Below, piece after piece: positions 51,214 to 64,000 of a stretch of 64,000 bases of DNA; position 1 is the stretch's first letter; each line of letters opens with the position of its first letter. The notes below the pieces were generated by a model, which was given only the letters and a program-made list of their open reading frames with translations, did no database searches and was not told the DNA's origin. The stretch spans positions 71,478,487 through 71,542,486 of the forward strand of contig NC_090942.1 in assembly GCF_040807025.1 (NCBI RefSeq), in the 5' to 3' direction. Source of the DNA: Struthio camelus (lineage: Eukaryota; Chordata; Aves; Struthioniformes; Struthionidae). Both the position numbers and the translations under genes were made by a program.

Positions 51214-52160
51214 ATCATAAGCATAAATAAATTTAGGCTCCTGACATGCAAATGGGGGCCTAATCAGATTTTCCAGAAGCACCAAATTCCCTGGCAGTTA
51301 TCTGCAGATTTAGGGACGTGCATATTTTTAAAATGTTGGCCCTCAGCTCTTGTTTATAACTTGTAATTTCTGTCACTTTCATTATTTCTGAGAAGGTGTA
51401 CAACCCCTGGTAAAGACATAGTTTTGCAAGTATTAATATACTTACACCAGTTGAGCTATTCTTTATAGCTTATATCAGTAATACGTCTAGTTATTCCTAT
51501 AGCTTCAATTTTAAACTAATTGGAAGTTTTATGCATTAATACTGAACCAGGTGTTCAATCCTATAGTATATGGGAAAGCAAAGTAGAGGTGAAAAATCAT
51601 TGACATAAACCAGTAACAAGTATAAAAGTGTTAAGGTTTTTTATTTGCTTAGATGTAGTCACACTAACAAAGTGCTTTTCTGAAAGTCAGAGAAGTACTT
51701 TTTTTTTCAGCTGCTAATTCTTCTACCATTTAAGCAGTGCTTAAATACTGAAAGATAAATAAGAGGGGGAATTCAGAGGCTTAATTGAGAAATCTTTTTC
51801 TAGCTGATAAAGCAGGATAAGGTCTGCCAGAATGCAATTCAAAAATGTAAAATTAGGCTCCTGCACTAAGCCTGTCTCTGTTCCTTGCCTAAGGAGGAAT
51901 CCCAGGGAACTAATGTCTATATTTAAGAATAGCCTCCATGTGTGGGTTTGGTTTTTTTTTTTTTTTCCCTGTCTTTTTCTTTGCATCCAGCTTCCATTAA
52001 TGTTAAGGATATTTAAGTTCCTTGAGTATCCAGGATCATTTTGACATACTGTAGGCAGCTTAGGGACACCCCAAGGTTCTCTGTGAGTAAACTGACAGCC
52101 TGTGGTTCTTTCACAGTGAGTTACAAGAAAACTTGTCCTCTTCTGAGTAAGAGAAGAGAG

Positions 52161-52560
52161 GAATCACAGAATCACAGAATGGTTTAGGTTGGAAGGGACC
52201 TCTGGAGATCATCTAGCCCAACCTCCCTGCTCACGCAGGGTCCTCTAGAGCATATTTCCCAGGATCGCGTCCAGACGGGTTTTGAATATCTCCAGCGAAG
52301 GAGACTCCACCACCTCTCTGGGCAACCTGTGCCAGTGCTCTGTCACCCTCACAGGAAATAAGTTTTTCCTCAGGTTCAGATGGAACTGCCTGTGGTTCAG
52401 GTTGTGCCCGTTGCCTCTTGTCCTGTTGCTGGGCACCGCGGAGAAGAGACTGGCCTCATCCTCTCGACACCCCCCCTTCAGATACTTGTACACATGGATG
52501 AGATCGCCTCTCAGTCTTCTCTTCTCCAGACCGAACAGGCCCAGCTCTCTAAGCTGGGCC
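52161..52560 (-). mobile_element. CR1 LINE, 5'-truncated, 3' end of ORF2 plus 3' UTR
   Basis: CR1 non-LTR retrotransposon tail, minus strand. The 3' end at 52161-52182 carries about two to three copies of the 8-bp terminal repeat (ATTCTGTG on the minus strand), followed by the conserved 3' UTR (GGTTGGAAGGGACCTCTGGA as seen on plus). From 52574 down to a stop at 52245-52247 the minus strand keeps one open frame. It has the family C-terminal ORF2 features: [50 protein letters not shown] and a terminal LGNML. Only about 400 bp remain of an element normally several kb long. Heavy 5' truncation is the rule for CR1. The uninterrupted frame suggests a fairly recent insertion. It lies in the upstream RERG intron in the sense orientation. 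Confidence 0.95.
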
Positions 52561-55500
52561 AAAACAATCCACAACGCTGGATTGAGTTTGTCTTATGTTT
52601 GTACTAGAGTGGATAGTATACCATCCTAAAGAAAAGTTGAATTCAGGTTTGAGCTGTTTGCACCAAGTAAAAAGTAGCTCATCTGAAGTCAGAGGTTTCT
52701 GTGTGTTAACAGAACAAGGCCACATGGAACCACACAAAATTCATTGTGAGCAAGATGAAGGTAGTGAAAGAAGCAACAAATGGCAGTAGATCCCAAGGGG
52801 AAAGACTAGCAGACATGGCACAGACAAATGCAGTCCACAGTTCTAGTTAACTGACATGCTAGCAAAAGCCAAAAAGCCCAGTAGATCTGCAGGACCCATC
52901 TTTCTGCAGAATTGCTATTTTGCAACTTGGGCCTGTTTCTAAAGAAGAGGGAGGAGAGAGGAGTGATCATTTAGCACTGGCTTGAGGTGGCAGAGCCTAG
53001 GTCTTCAGCTACACTAGAGTAATACAGCATCAAACAGACTGGAGAAGATGTCTCCTCTGATCTTCCAGAGTACTCTTCTTTGTGGGGCTATTTCTGCTGT
53101 ATAAATGAGAGCAGACCAAAAGTCAACCACACACGTTATGGAAGCAATCTCTTGGTCATGCTATCTTTCCTTCAAGTCTAGCCATGCTTTACACACTAGT
53201 TTGGAGGAACTGAGTTAGTATAGAGGCCTTTGGACTGGAGTGGTGGTGGCAAAAAATGACCATTTCTCTGGATACCTTCCTTTACTTTTGCCAGCTGGAT
53301 GACCAGCTACTGCCAGAAGAGCAGCACAAAATGGCTATGCCACTGAATTAGATGAAGCCCTAGGATTTGAGCATGCTTTGCACAGCATCTCTGCTTTGCA
53401 CTCAGTCATAACAGCCTGCTGAGCAGACCTGCTGCAGTTTAATTAGAGCGTCTGGGTCCACCTCCTGTTCCTCTTTAATAATATTAGTCAGAACTTAACT
53501 GTCTGGTTCCTGCCGCCTCTAGACTAGAATGAGCTGCTGATGTGTAGCTGGCCAGATTGGTTAATTGCACCCATGACTTTTAAAGGTCAGATCTTAGAGA
53601 ATCTAATAACATTCAGAAGGTTTCCAAAACAAAGTAAATCAGAAAGAAGAATCTGGATTCCTCCCATGGGATGCTGCATATTGAGCCATGGGACAAATCA
53701 ACAACTGCTGCAGTCACCCAGCTGAGCAGCTGGCCAGCCGTGCCAGCAAGGGTAACAGCAAAGGCAAAGCAAGGAAAGAAAGGCACTTTGAAAGGCAGCT
53801 TCCTCACTAGTTTTGATCAGCAGGCATGGTGCAGGGTTGCAGTAGTTTCTGGGAGTGTGCACTTAAGGAAAGAGAACAGACAAGGGGAAAAGCATGTATG
53901 TATCTGAAAGGAATCTATACCAACAAGCCACCACTCAACCAATATGCCTTTCTGTAAGAGACTGCATCGTATCCTAGAAATTCTTCATCCTGAGTTTATC
54001 CTAATAGGAAACCTGTATGGTTGGTGAAGCAATGTCATTTAGGGTACCGGAAAACTCATAAACCTGAAAAATGCCTTGTGAAGAATAAGATATTTCAGTA
54101 AAAGAGGTGTTGTGCATGTCCTTCAGTTTCATGCATGATGTGACTGTCCCAGTGAAGAATGGAGTTGATCTGGTTTGGAGGATACCTAACTAGGATCTAC
54201 AGTTTGTGTGGTTTATTCATCAAAACTAATAACCACTGCCTGTGAAAAGCAGATCATCTCTCATTCTAACCTCCTTCACAGGCGAGAGGGCCCAGCAATT
54301 TGGGTTGGAAGTGCATCTCTCTTGGCAGGGGAGGGGAGGCAGGAGAGGGCGGTTGCTGCCCTTTTTCTCCACGCAGGATCCATGGCGGCAGCGAGCTGGA
54401 AACTCCCCTCACAGGAGGGAAGTGTGGATCCTCAGCTGGAGCACTTCTCCTGTCCCCATAAGGTCCCTTTTCCTCCTCATGCAAATACCTGAACAAAAAG
54501 GCTGTAAGTCCTGAAAATCTCCATTCCCAGTCCTCTCGCTGTTCCTAGTTCAGATCACCTAAAGCCAGGTGGTTTTCACTTTGACAGCCACGGAAACGGG
54601 GAATTTGTGAGAGACATCAAAGAGGAGCTCTCCCTCTACTTTCTGTAGAGGAAGAGGAGTCAATCTATGTAATTACAGCTAGGACTTCCTCCTCTTCGCC
54701 TCTTGGCAGGCAGCCCTGTTTAAAATCTTCCATTTGGCAATCCATGACTAAGTTTAAACAAGATGAGTGGGGTAATTTTTTTCCCCTCTTTCTGCAGTTG
54801 AAAGACTCTAACACTGTTTATCAAGTTAAGAAAAAAATATTGCAAACCATTTGAACAATTACTGGTATTTTTTTCCTTCCATTTGGTCATAGTTTTTTCA
54901 CCCCTTCTGATTGCTCTCTTAAGGTTTTTTTTTTTTTTTTCATATATCTGTTCTATGTTTTCATAGGTCTGTTTTTTTGCATGTATTTATCTTCAAGTGA
55001 CTTGCATATAACTGATGTTCAACTGAACTTGCAGTTTCGGTAAGGAGATTTCTACAAGCCAATATTAAAATGAGTTGTTTATTTGTACAAAACACTAACT
55101 GAGTGAGTAAATACTAAATAGTAGCTTATTTGCATATATGCTTTGCATTCTTTAACTTGGTTTCCACAAACAATGTAAGGGTGTTTTTTCTTTAATTAAT
55201 ACTACCTAGGCCATTAAAAATATATATATATTGGTTCATCCTCTCTGGAAAGATCCATTTCTGCAAGAATAAGACCAAGACACCAGTTCAAGGTTTTCAT
55301 ATTACTGCTACCTTCCTGGTTATTCATTTTCTTTAATTTTTTTTTTTTTTGTCAGATATTCACCCACTAAGACCTTGTTTTTTCATTTATTCTCTAGCTT
55401 CCTCCACTGGGTCCTCTTTGTTTCAGAGTATGTCCTAAAATTAATAACAGGAAGCCTAGCACAGAGGTGTTCATATTTCATGTACTGAAACAGTTTTTAT

Positions 55501-57514
55501 ACTTAGTTTCAGTTACCTTCTTTCTGCAGGGATATGAACTTTTGTGTACAAAACCCAAGCACATGCTGCTATTCTTTACAATCATGTAACGTTACAACTT
55601 CATTTGCTGTTCAGTGCAGCTTCCAGATCACTTTGGGCATTACTGCTTTCTAGATGTCTCATCTAGTGTCTATGTTCTAACTTATCTGCCTTCAGCTATT
55701 ACCTTGAATTTATATGGGCTACATTTTGGGTTCCTAATTCCTGCATATGTGTTTAAGACCCTTCAAAACATTTTGCCAGTCCTGTCAATGTATCATTGAT
55801 TAAATGACTGATAATGTTTCCTGTTTTCCAGATAACTCATTACAAACTTACACATTTGCATGCATCTTCTATCCCTGCTATGTTTTTAGCTAGATAAGCG
55901 AGTTAATACAAATATTTGATATTAGCTCCTATATAGTTCTGTTTCCATCCATAATTCTACAAGGCAACTTCTTCATAAGTATATATTTTACAGTTTTATG
56001 GTAAACTCAAGTCAGACAAATACGACATAACTAGTTGAGAGCCACCCTGCAAGGTTGAGATGAAAGAAATCTCTAGTACCGGATTCCACCAGGTAATGCT
56101 ACTATACTACATAACATTTTCCTGTACAGGTTGAAATTATTCTGTAAAGTTAAGACTTGACTTTATATTTTAAGAAAAAAAAAATACAGACAATAAATTA
56201 TATTCATCAAGTATAATTCTGCTAGGAAAAATAGCAGTAAGATTTACTTTGGATGAACTGAAATTTCTCAGCACTTCCTTTGAAGTTTGGAACAGTTCAG
56301 TTAACTTACTTTTTCCATATGCTTCTACTCTTGTGGGTTTTGAATGAAACCAGAAGAAAAATATTGAGCTTTTCTCACAGAAGGTTCTCTTAAGATTCTG
56401 ATCTATTTGTGCAGCCGCAGATGGTTTGATTAGGTTGTAACAAAGTGCAAGGAAATTTCCGCACACGCAAACATGGTGCTGGACTATGCTAGCACCTACA
56501 TGCAGCGCCAAAACAACGTACAGCGTAAAAGTTCATGAACGACAGCTGCGTTATGTGAACACAGTAATTTAACAAGCCTTCCTAGCAATGTAGAAGTTCA
56601 AAGCAGGCATCGATTAGATTAAACGCTCTTTCAGTTTGCCATCAAATTATTCTCTGTTAGCATTAGCGTTCACTTAAAGCAACAAACAAAGCAAGGTGTA
56701 TGTGAGAACAAGGGCGTGCCAAAAATACAGGGGGCAGGTGGGGGAAAAAAACAGAATGCTCGTAATTTTGTGCCTGCCCTAATTTATTTAGAAGCTGCAG
56801 AAATCTCCTTCTGTCTTGGTTCCCTTGACGTTTATGTTTTTTTTTTTTAAATCGAAATTGGAGTCACTTTGCACATTTGGATAATAACAAAATAGGGAGC
56901 ATGTACAATTAAAGGGTCACTAAGTTCCAAACTGACCCTCAGTTCTTTAAGCTGTGATGTGTGAGGGACAGCATTTTAATATGACAGACAAAATGTGTAT
57001 TCAATTTGATTGTGGTCCAGGTGGCTGGACTACACAGAAAAATTGCAGATCTTGTTAGAGCTTTGTCCAACAGAGCTGAAAGAGCTCAGACAACAGAGAG
57101 CTCACAGATTAAGAAGCTCATTTCCCAGGTTAATTTCTTATTGTTGGTGATCCTAATCTAATGAGTGTATGAATAATGTGTCAGCCTTAAGGAAGAGTCA
57201 AGTATAGTATCAAGACAGGTATTTAAAGGTGGTAACTGGGTTGGCTTCCTTCCAAAGTCTCTCTCAGTTATCAGTCCCAGAAGCCTGGTGACACAATCTG
57301 AGTTTTCTCTGGGCTCCACTCCATGCTACAGTTACCTATAAAGAGGTGAAAAAGAGGGCATAACCGTTATGGTTGCTCTGAATCCAGCTACCTTCTTGGG
57401 TTGCAAAAGCCCTAACGAGAACAGAAGAGAGGTTTCACTGCTCTTACCAAGCAAAGGGACCGCAGATCAGAATAGTGTGACTGAAGTTAAAATACGAATT
57501 TGAGTTGCATTTAA

Positions 57515-57569
57515 AGTTCAGTGAAGTCGATGGAATCATGCGGACTTACACCAACTGAATATCTAGCCT
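57515..57569. repeat. Degenerate old amniote repeat segment
   Basis: The run cagtgaagtcgatggaatca then ggacttacaccaactgaat and atctagcc resembles the same ancient motif class (gaagtcaatggaattacacc, gatttacaccagctgag, atctggcc). Related half-motifs may also sit near 50546-50562. Confidence 0.35.
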
Positions 57570-60500
57570 AGTAGCACTGAGCTGACTTGAATGTAAAAAG
57601 AATATGCTGTCAAAAAATGAAGAACTGCTGCTACTATTATTGAAATTGAACAAGAATTTAAGAGGGCTATAAGAACTGATGAAGTTCAAGGTGGTTGTCA
57701 TCTCCACTCACAGAAAGGGAAAGATGGCTACTGTTCTATGAAAGTATGCTCCCATAAGATGTCCAGTTCGATTTCTAGGTGATGTACTCTCAAAGACGTT
57801 TTCAGTTGGATGCACATACTATCCAAACTTTTTTGGAGTTAGGTGAGTAAAAATATGCTTGATTTTCTAAGTTCTGGCATGCTCAGTTATTCCCTTCTAG
57901 TGTTTAACATTCCTGACTACCCCTAAATGTATTCCTCAGGGTTTTTTTTTTTTTTTTTTTATACTGTGGACACAGATCCTTGTTATTAGACATGGATTAG
58001 ACATTCCTGGTAGAGTGAGCTGAGAATTTAGATCTACGCTAATACAGGCCTGGCGGTGTTCCTCTGAGGGTGTAAATCAAGACTCTTTTCATAAAGCCTT
58101 CCAGTATCCTAGCATGTATAATTACAAATGTTTATTGAAAGCTATAAACCCTTTCAACAGTTTGACAAACAATTTGATTCACGATGAACTTCTCTGGATG
58201 TGCAATGCACAGGTTAACCATCCACCGTTTGGAGTATTATTTCTGTTTGTTTTGCTCTAAACTATATTTATCAGCTATTAATCTTTCCAAAGAGTGATTC
58301 CTCACGTTAGAGGAATACGAAGAACTCACTAGATTTCACCTTTGCTCAAATAATTATACATTCTCCCCTGTTCCTCATCTCTACTTAATTTTTATCCTAC
58401 ACCATGTAGATTTTGGTATGAACTCTAATTTTCTATAGCGCCCTTCTCTGATTTTTTTAAAGCTCAATTATTACTTAAGGTGCAGCTGAAGCAGTCTAGA
58501 GTTCAGTGTGTAGGAGTGATGATGAGTTATTGTGCAATATAATTTTATTACAATATGTTAGCTCCTCGTCCTGGCTAATGTACCCATCCAACGAAGAAAG
58601 ACACAAGTGGTTATTTCTCTTCAAATACAGGAAGGTTTGAAGAGGATGAAATCTCTGGCCCTCTTTAAAGATGTGTTGCTGCTTCTCCTGCTGTTGGCTT
58701 CAGCCGTCATTAAAGCATAGATTCTAGCCAGAAAGTGAAGCTCTGAAAGCTGTTACACACAGTGCAGAACATTCATCACAGGGAGAAAGCTGCCTTACCG
58801 CTAGTTGTGGAAACAAAGGACTTAAAGCTGTATTTTCTTGAGCAGCAGAACTTGAAGGTTTGCTAGAAAGTTGCTCCTATTTCTGTTGTGCCCTTAGGAT
58901 ATCAACAGGGATCACATACAAGTAATAACGTCCTTGCTTCTGAGGGTTTCTGCTTCTGAATAGTTCAGGGATATAAATGGTGCAAGAAAAGAACAGAGCC
59001 TGTAGGGAGACGATCCAGTCAGGAATGTAGCCAAGAGTGAGGCGGCTCTGGAAAATCAATGCAGCTGATGAAGCCTGACATTTTAATTGCCCTTTGTTTG
59101 CAGTACTAAATTAGCTTATGAAGAACAATGATCAGTGCCTGCAATTAAAAGTTTGAAATGTGCCATGTATTCTGAGATTTGTACTATAGTGTGAGTGTAC
59201 TCTTTAAGTGCTAGGTTTGAAGTGGCTGTTAGCAAGAGGGGGCCAAGAAAGCAAGTGAGACAGGTGAGACTGGCAGAGCCAAATGAAAATGCTCTTCCTC
59301 CTCTAGATTGTCCCTTGAAGAGCTATCATGTTAGAACTTAATTTCCAAAGTTATCATTAACTTGTGAACTAGCAGGATTTTAATGCTGCTTTAAGTCCAA
59401 CTGTCAACATACCTGTGATGCTGGAGTCCCTAGTGGTACTTCTGTACTTCTGTATTTGACTTGCACCACAGCAACACGTGGGTGCAAGCAGAAATCTTAG
59501 GAATGTAAGGGGGCTGTATGTGTCCCTGAGTTCTTTCCAGCTCTGCTAGAGCTGAGACCACCCAACTTATTTTGCTAGAAAAATGCTAGCATGAACACAG
59601 ACCCTGACCTGAAAGATGCTTGGGATCTTCCTTCTTAAATTCGATTCCCTCCACCAGAAAAGAACATGTAACACCCAAGTAACCCTGAGCTCAGTTAAAC
59701 AACCAAGTGTTGTTATACTGAAAAACCTCCCTGCAGTTTTATTGCCTCCTTGAAAAACAATTGCTATAGAAGTGTCTGTGGGAAACTGTACTAAAACTGT
59801 CCCATCCAACGTATTAATTGGAAATCTGCCAGGCATATTTTGACTGGAAGCAGCTTTGTGACACAATGAACATATTTTTGGCCTTAAAAGGATATGAAGA
59901 TAGGAAAAAATTACTTAATAATCGCTATACCTTTTTACTTAGATAGTATAATTATCAGCAGGGATTACTCTTGATCTAATGACCACAAGATCTGCCTTGT
60001 AACATGAAATTCTCCAAAATAACACAGCTTTTTATTCTTCTTACTATCTAGAGACTTGTGTTCATCAGCCTCGTATGAACATGGCCTTCTGTTGAGTGAT
60101 TAAACATCTCATATTTATAATCTTACAATGCTGTAGGATGAATGAGTCACATATTTACTTGGGAAATTGGACACAAGGGACGTGTTGCACAGCAAACAAC
60201 CACGCCTGTACGTTCTGACACTTGTGGGCTACAAAACAACAGAAAATGATGCTATTCCCCCCGAGTGATGTCAAAAATGTCTTTGCTACTTAAATTCAGG
60301 CTCTGATGATATCAAAAGGAGGGAGAACTGAGGACAGGAACTGAGAGATGGAAACAAGTTTGCTAGTTATCGCAATTCAATGTCCCAGGATATTCCAGAC
60401 CTCGAGCAGGACTTGTTCTGCCTGAATAGAAATTCAAATGCTATATATCTGTGTCAGAAAAGATTTAAAAGTGTAGGAGGACAGGATAAGTGGAGGTTAC

Positions 60501-62608
60501 AGAGATGCACTGTTTCTGCTGTACTTTGGGGCAACTGCAGGGAGGAAATTAATTTCTGTCAGGGGAATTTCTGCCATGGGGAATGTTCTGATTAAAGGAA
60601 CCAGAGCTGTTCACACAGTTTTTTTTTTTTTGTGATCAATGCCATTTACTTTTTGGGCTGTGCTAGCTGCTTTGCTGTCTGCATAAGGACCCTTAGGGCT
60701 CAGTTCAGCTGGCTGCATGTAGGTGTCAAGTGGCATTAGAAATGCCCTGTAGTACCTCACATAGCTCTAGCTGCCCTTTAGAAAAGCACAGGTCCTGTCT
60801 CATACCTGAAAGCAAGCCTCTTGTGGCTGTCTCAGATTGGCAGTGTTTCAGTGCTACTAAATGCTTCTGTTTAGGCAACGTAAGAGCCCTGGCTGTCTAC
60901 GAAAAGCATAGACCTTCATTCATGTGTAAGCATGAACAAACAGCTATATTAAATTTAGATTTCTTAAACTGAACTCTACCCTTAGTCTCTCTTAGCCTCT
61001 CCTCTGCACACGACTATGGGACTTCACCCTTAAATTAACATCCACAGGAAGCAAAACAGGTTAGGGGTAACTGTAGCCCAATAATAAAGCTGATCAAATC
61101 AATGATTCTATGAGGGAGATGATGTAACATAGCACTATTAGGATTTTTACTGCTCTCCTGCTTCCTGCAGATGACTATGAGTATCTTTCCACTAATACAT
61201 AAAGATTTACATCTCCAAGGACATTCCTTCTTATAAGAATGCAGAGCCAAATGCAAGTCAAAGCCCGTTTAGAAGAATATCCTTCTGTGATAATAGTAAA
61301 GTTATAGATTCATTTTCCTACTGCGTAATCCTAAACTAAACCACTTCTGTGGATACTGTTATGGGAGAGCTCATATACCATCCAAAACGTATCGACTTGA
61401 CTAAATAAGGTCGTAGCATTGCCTTGGGACGTTCTCGAAGAGGCTCACACCCACAGTTTATCTGAACTAGCTTAAAATGACAAAACACTTCTCATTATTT
61501 TTGCTTTTTAAGCAACTAGTGGGATAGCAAACGAGTGTGAAAAAATGGGGCTATGCTAGTCTGTCAGGAACATTTGATGTCTCTGACTGGGATAGGAAGG
61601 ACGTTTGCTCTCAGAACAAGGTTACCATATCACAGAATTAGTGGAAAAGTTAAGAGGGAGGAGGTAAAAGATAAGCTTATTTAATAAAGATTTGACAAAC
61701 TGAGGATGGGAAAATTAGATGCCACTGCTCTCTGCTTTAGGGAGTTTTTTTTGTTTATTTTTTTATTGTTTTATTTTTTTAAGGAAGACCAAACAGAACA
61801 AGCCAAGCAGCCTCTGCCTTACAGGAAATAAAGGAACCGCTAAATCTTATTCTGCACATACAACTCGCCCCTCCTCACTGCCCAGTTACAATCCTGCTTT
61901 GTGAAAAACTAATGAATCAAGTGACTGGAAAGGTCCTGATGAAAATAACATACATACTCTTATACTGGTGAAATCAAACAGAAACCTTTGCTGCAAGAGA
62001 TCAATTATCAGCATTTGTGACACTACATAAACCACGAAGTATAGAAAGACAATTTCTACCTCTTAAAATAGCTGCTGAGATAAAGCAGAGCAGGTCAGAC
62101 CAGGAACAAGAATAGTTGTACAAATACTTTGGGGTTATTCCCACCCTCGGTTGATTCTAGTACTATCCATTCGTGCTTGTTCACTAACGTCAGCTTGGAA
62201 GAAAAGGGGAAAAAGCGACATACTCTAAAAGCCTCAGGCAATTAGGGAGTTTTTATGACTCCTATACAGGACTGAATTCTTGCTTATGCTACAGCTCTTT
62301 ATCTTCAAAAAACAGAATTAAATGTAATTCACTAAGGATTCCTTGTTCATGCTTGACAAAAAAAATTACTAGCCTGGTTCTGAGAAATTCCTGAGCATCA
62401 CGGACAGACAGAGCAGAGTGATCAGCTTCCAGAATTCTTGTAAATTTTCCTTCTAAACCTGAACTATAAGCTGGTATTCATTGTCCTGGGAAGGAATGAT
62501 GGAGGAAGTAAAGTATTCAGTCGTTTTGAGTTTGGTGATATAAGATCAGATCTCTTTCTTCTCAGTTTTCTTTAGAGCTTCTTTCAGAGCATGCCACTGT
62601 ATTTTTAC

Positions 62609-62655
62609 AGTGCTGACCCGATGACCGTCCACATAAGCATTTCAAGAACTGAAGT
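62609..62655 (+). repeat. Dispersed 47-bp repeat, copy A
   Basis: Matches 63954-64000 at about 40 of 47 positions in direct orientation; the core taagcatttcaagaact is identical. The family is unknown. The second copy runs into the right window edge, so the true length is not visible. Confidence 0.75.
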
Positions 62656-63953
62656 TAAGCAATGCTTCAGAAAGAAAGGAAATGCTCTAGGTCAGACTTT
62701 GTGCTTATAGTCTGTGCATACTCATACAGTAAGCGGTGAGGCTTCGAAACTCCATTTCTAATGGCTGAAATAGCGCTTGCTACTTCTCTTCAGGGTAGCT
62801 ACCTTGCACTTGCATTTTTACACAGCCTTCTGTTTGGGTCAGTGTCTTCCAGGTTTGACCTGTCTTCCAAATGTTAGGTTCCCTCTTAGCTTGAAACAAT
62901 AGTCCTCAGGCCTGACTTTCTTTTCTCTAAAGTTGTGTATGCAACTTTAGAGACTAAAAGACTTTTTTTTTTCCCAAGGTTCCCAAATGCAGTCCTTAAA
63001 TCTCAAAAAAATATGCCTTGATTCTGAGAGGAAGGAAGACCTTTAAAAAGGTTAGGATAATATGGTTGATAAACTCAATTAAAGGTATTGCAAAATGAAG
63101 CCCTAAACAGGTAAAATATTTTGTTTGTGTCCCTTTCAGTCACTTGTGATCTTTTTTATTAATGAATCACATTTTTTGCAACCAGTCTATCAGTAACACT
63201 TGCCTTTCTTTCCAAACTATGCTAAAATCTTTATCATGTTGCTGCTGTTTGTGACTGCAAAATGTCCTGGAGCAAATATCCAGCTTATGCAATTTGACAT
63301 AACTCCATGGAAATCATTGAAGCTATGAGTGCTTCTCCAGCAAGAGGATCAAACTCAAAGTATATGTGTATTTGATTTTTAGGAACATATTTTCGGTTTT
63401 GCACATTTCAAAAAGCACCACCACGACTCAAAAATGATTTTGACTTCCCCCATCTCCCCCAAGCGCTCTAAAGGCACTTGCCATTTGCTTGAAGAAATTC
63501 CTGAGCAATTTCACTCTCAAGGACTATTTTATTTTTGAGTTTCAAAGGATGAAAAAAATGCTGTGTAGATCGAACAGAATGGCTCTTTCATCCAGGCTCT
63601 GTGTTTGATAGCTGCGATTTCATGAGCTGCGGCCAAAACCAGGAAACGGGAAGATCAAATTTCTCATGCTGCTAGAGCAGTTGATATTACCTCAGGGATG
63701 TAATTATTGCCTCAAAGTTTGTTATAATACAGTGAACACAAACAACTTAAAACTACCATGTACTGCATCCCCTTTTGAATCTCACAAACCAGCAAGGGAC
63801 TTTTCTGGGCTTGACAGCGCTGGTAGGTCTATTCTCCCGCAGGACTGGCACACCAGGGACAGCAGTGCCACAGACGACCCAACTCGCAGCACATTGCTGC
63901 TACGCTCGGGGAGCCACTACCACGGTATTACCTTCGCAACAGGCTTCAGCACT

Positions 63954-64000
63954 AGTGCTGGCCTCATCACCATCCACGTAAGCATTTCAAGAACTAAAGT
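63954..64000 (+). repeat. Dispersed 47-bp repeat, copy B (runs off window)
   Basis: Direct repeat of 62609-62655, 1,345 bp away. This copy carries gtaagc where copy A has ataagc, and it overlaps the donor-like end of an exon-like segment (63843-63977). Confidence 0.75.

Larger units (their letters stand above)
34746..64000 (-). other. RERG: RERG upstream intron (partial, at least 29 kb)
   Basis: From the acceptor of the 57-bp exon to the window edge I searched the minus strand for the conserved first coding exon (start MAKS, P-loop GRAGVGKS) and did not see it, so this whole stretch should be one intron or lie upstream of it. It holds one CR1 LINE tail, several degenerate old repeats, homopolymer tracts, a strong hairpin near 37.99 kb and several exon-like segments treated in the findings. 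The claim depends on my reading by eye and on RERG keeping its usual exon layout. Confidence 0.65.

Noticed and set aside
54208..54514. GC-rich patch with two overlapping plus-strand frames and a ccATGGcgg start-like motif
   Set aside because: Too short and too poor in CpG to be a CpG island, and the frames show no family features.
56170..56511. Minus-strand 113-codon frame containing a consensus donor (GTAAGTT at plus 56301-56307)
   Set aside because: It starts without an ATG, has no matching acceptor and no recognised domain; the donor alone is not enough.

Overview
The window reads as vertebrate nuclear DNA, most likely from a bird. It is AT-rich and gene-poor, has long introns with GT-AG splice sites, and carries a CR1 LINE tail ending in the (ATTCTRTG)n microsatellite typical of sauropsids, plus faint MIR-like SINE relics. 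There are no operons, ribosome binding sites or other prokaryotic features. Most open frames here are chance frames in non-coding DNA.

Only one protein-coding gene can be named with confidence: RERG, a Ras-like small GTPase, on the minus strand. Its last three coding exons are present: 34689-34745 (57 bp), 19958-20031 (74 bp) and 18790-19197 (408 bp including the stop). They join in phase to encode residues 21-199 of a protein matching the usual 199-residue length. The first coding exon (about 20 residues with the P-loop) was not found, so it should lie beyond position 64000. Positions 34746-64000 are therefore part of one RERG intron, and 1 to about 15.3 kb is downstream flank. The 3' UTR runs left from 18789 and its end is uncertain.

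Region by region: 1-15.3 kb is intergenic with MIR-like and CR1 relics, an AT-rich microsatellite and one exon-like stretch with a membrane segment (4658-4838). From 15.3 to 18.8 kb is probable RERG 3' UTR or flank, with a perfect 18-bp palindrome. From 18.8 to 34.7 kb are the RERG exons and their 0.76-kb and 14.7-kb introns, holding a G-rich tract, a (TC)n run, a MIR-like relic and a hAT-like MITE. From 34.7 to 64 kb is the upstream RERG intron, with one CR1 insertion, several old degenerate repeats, a strong hairpin next to a signal-peptide-like small ORF (about 38 kb), and two in-phase exon-like segments on the minus strand (35.7-40.7 kb).

I did not find a convincing new biological system. 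The best leads are the hairpin plus small ORF at 37.97-38.18 kb, the candidate two-exon minus-strand transcript, an exon-like block at the right edge that overlaps a duplicated 47-bp element, and a 14-bp palindrome present at two sites.
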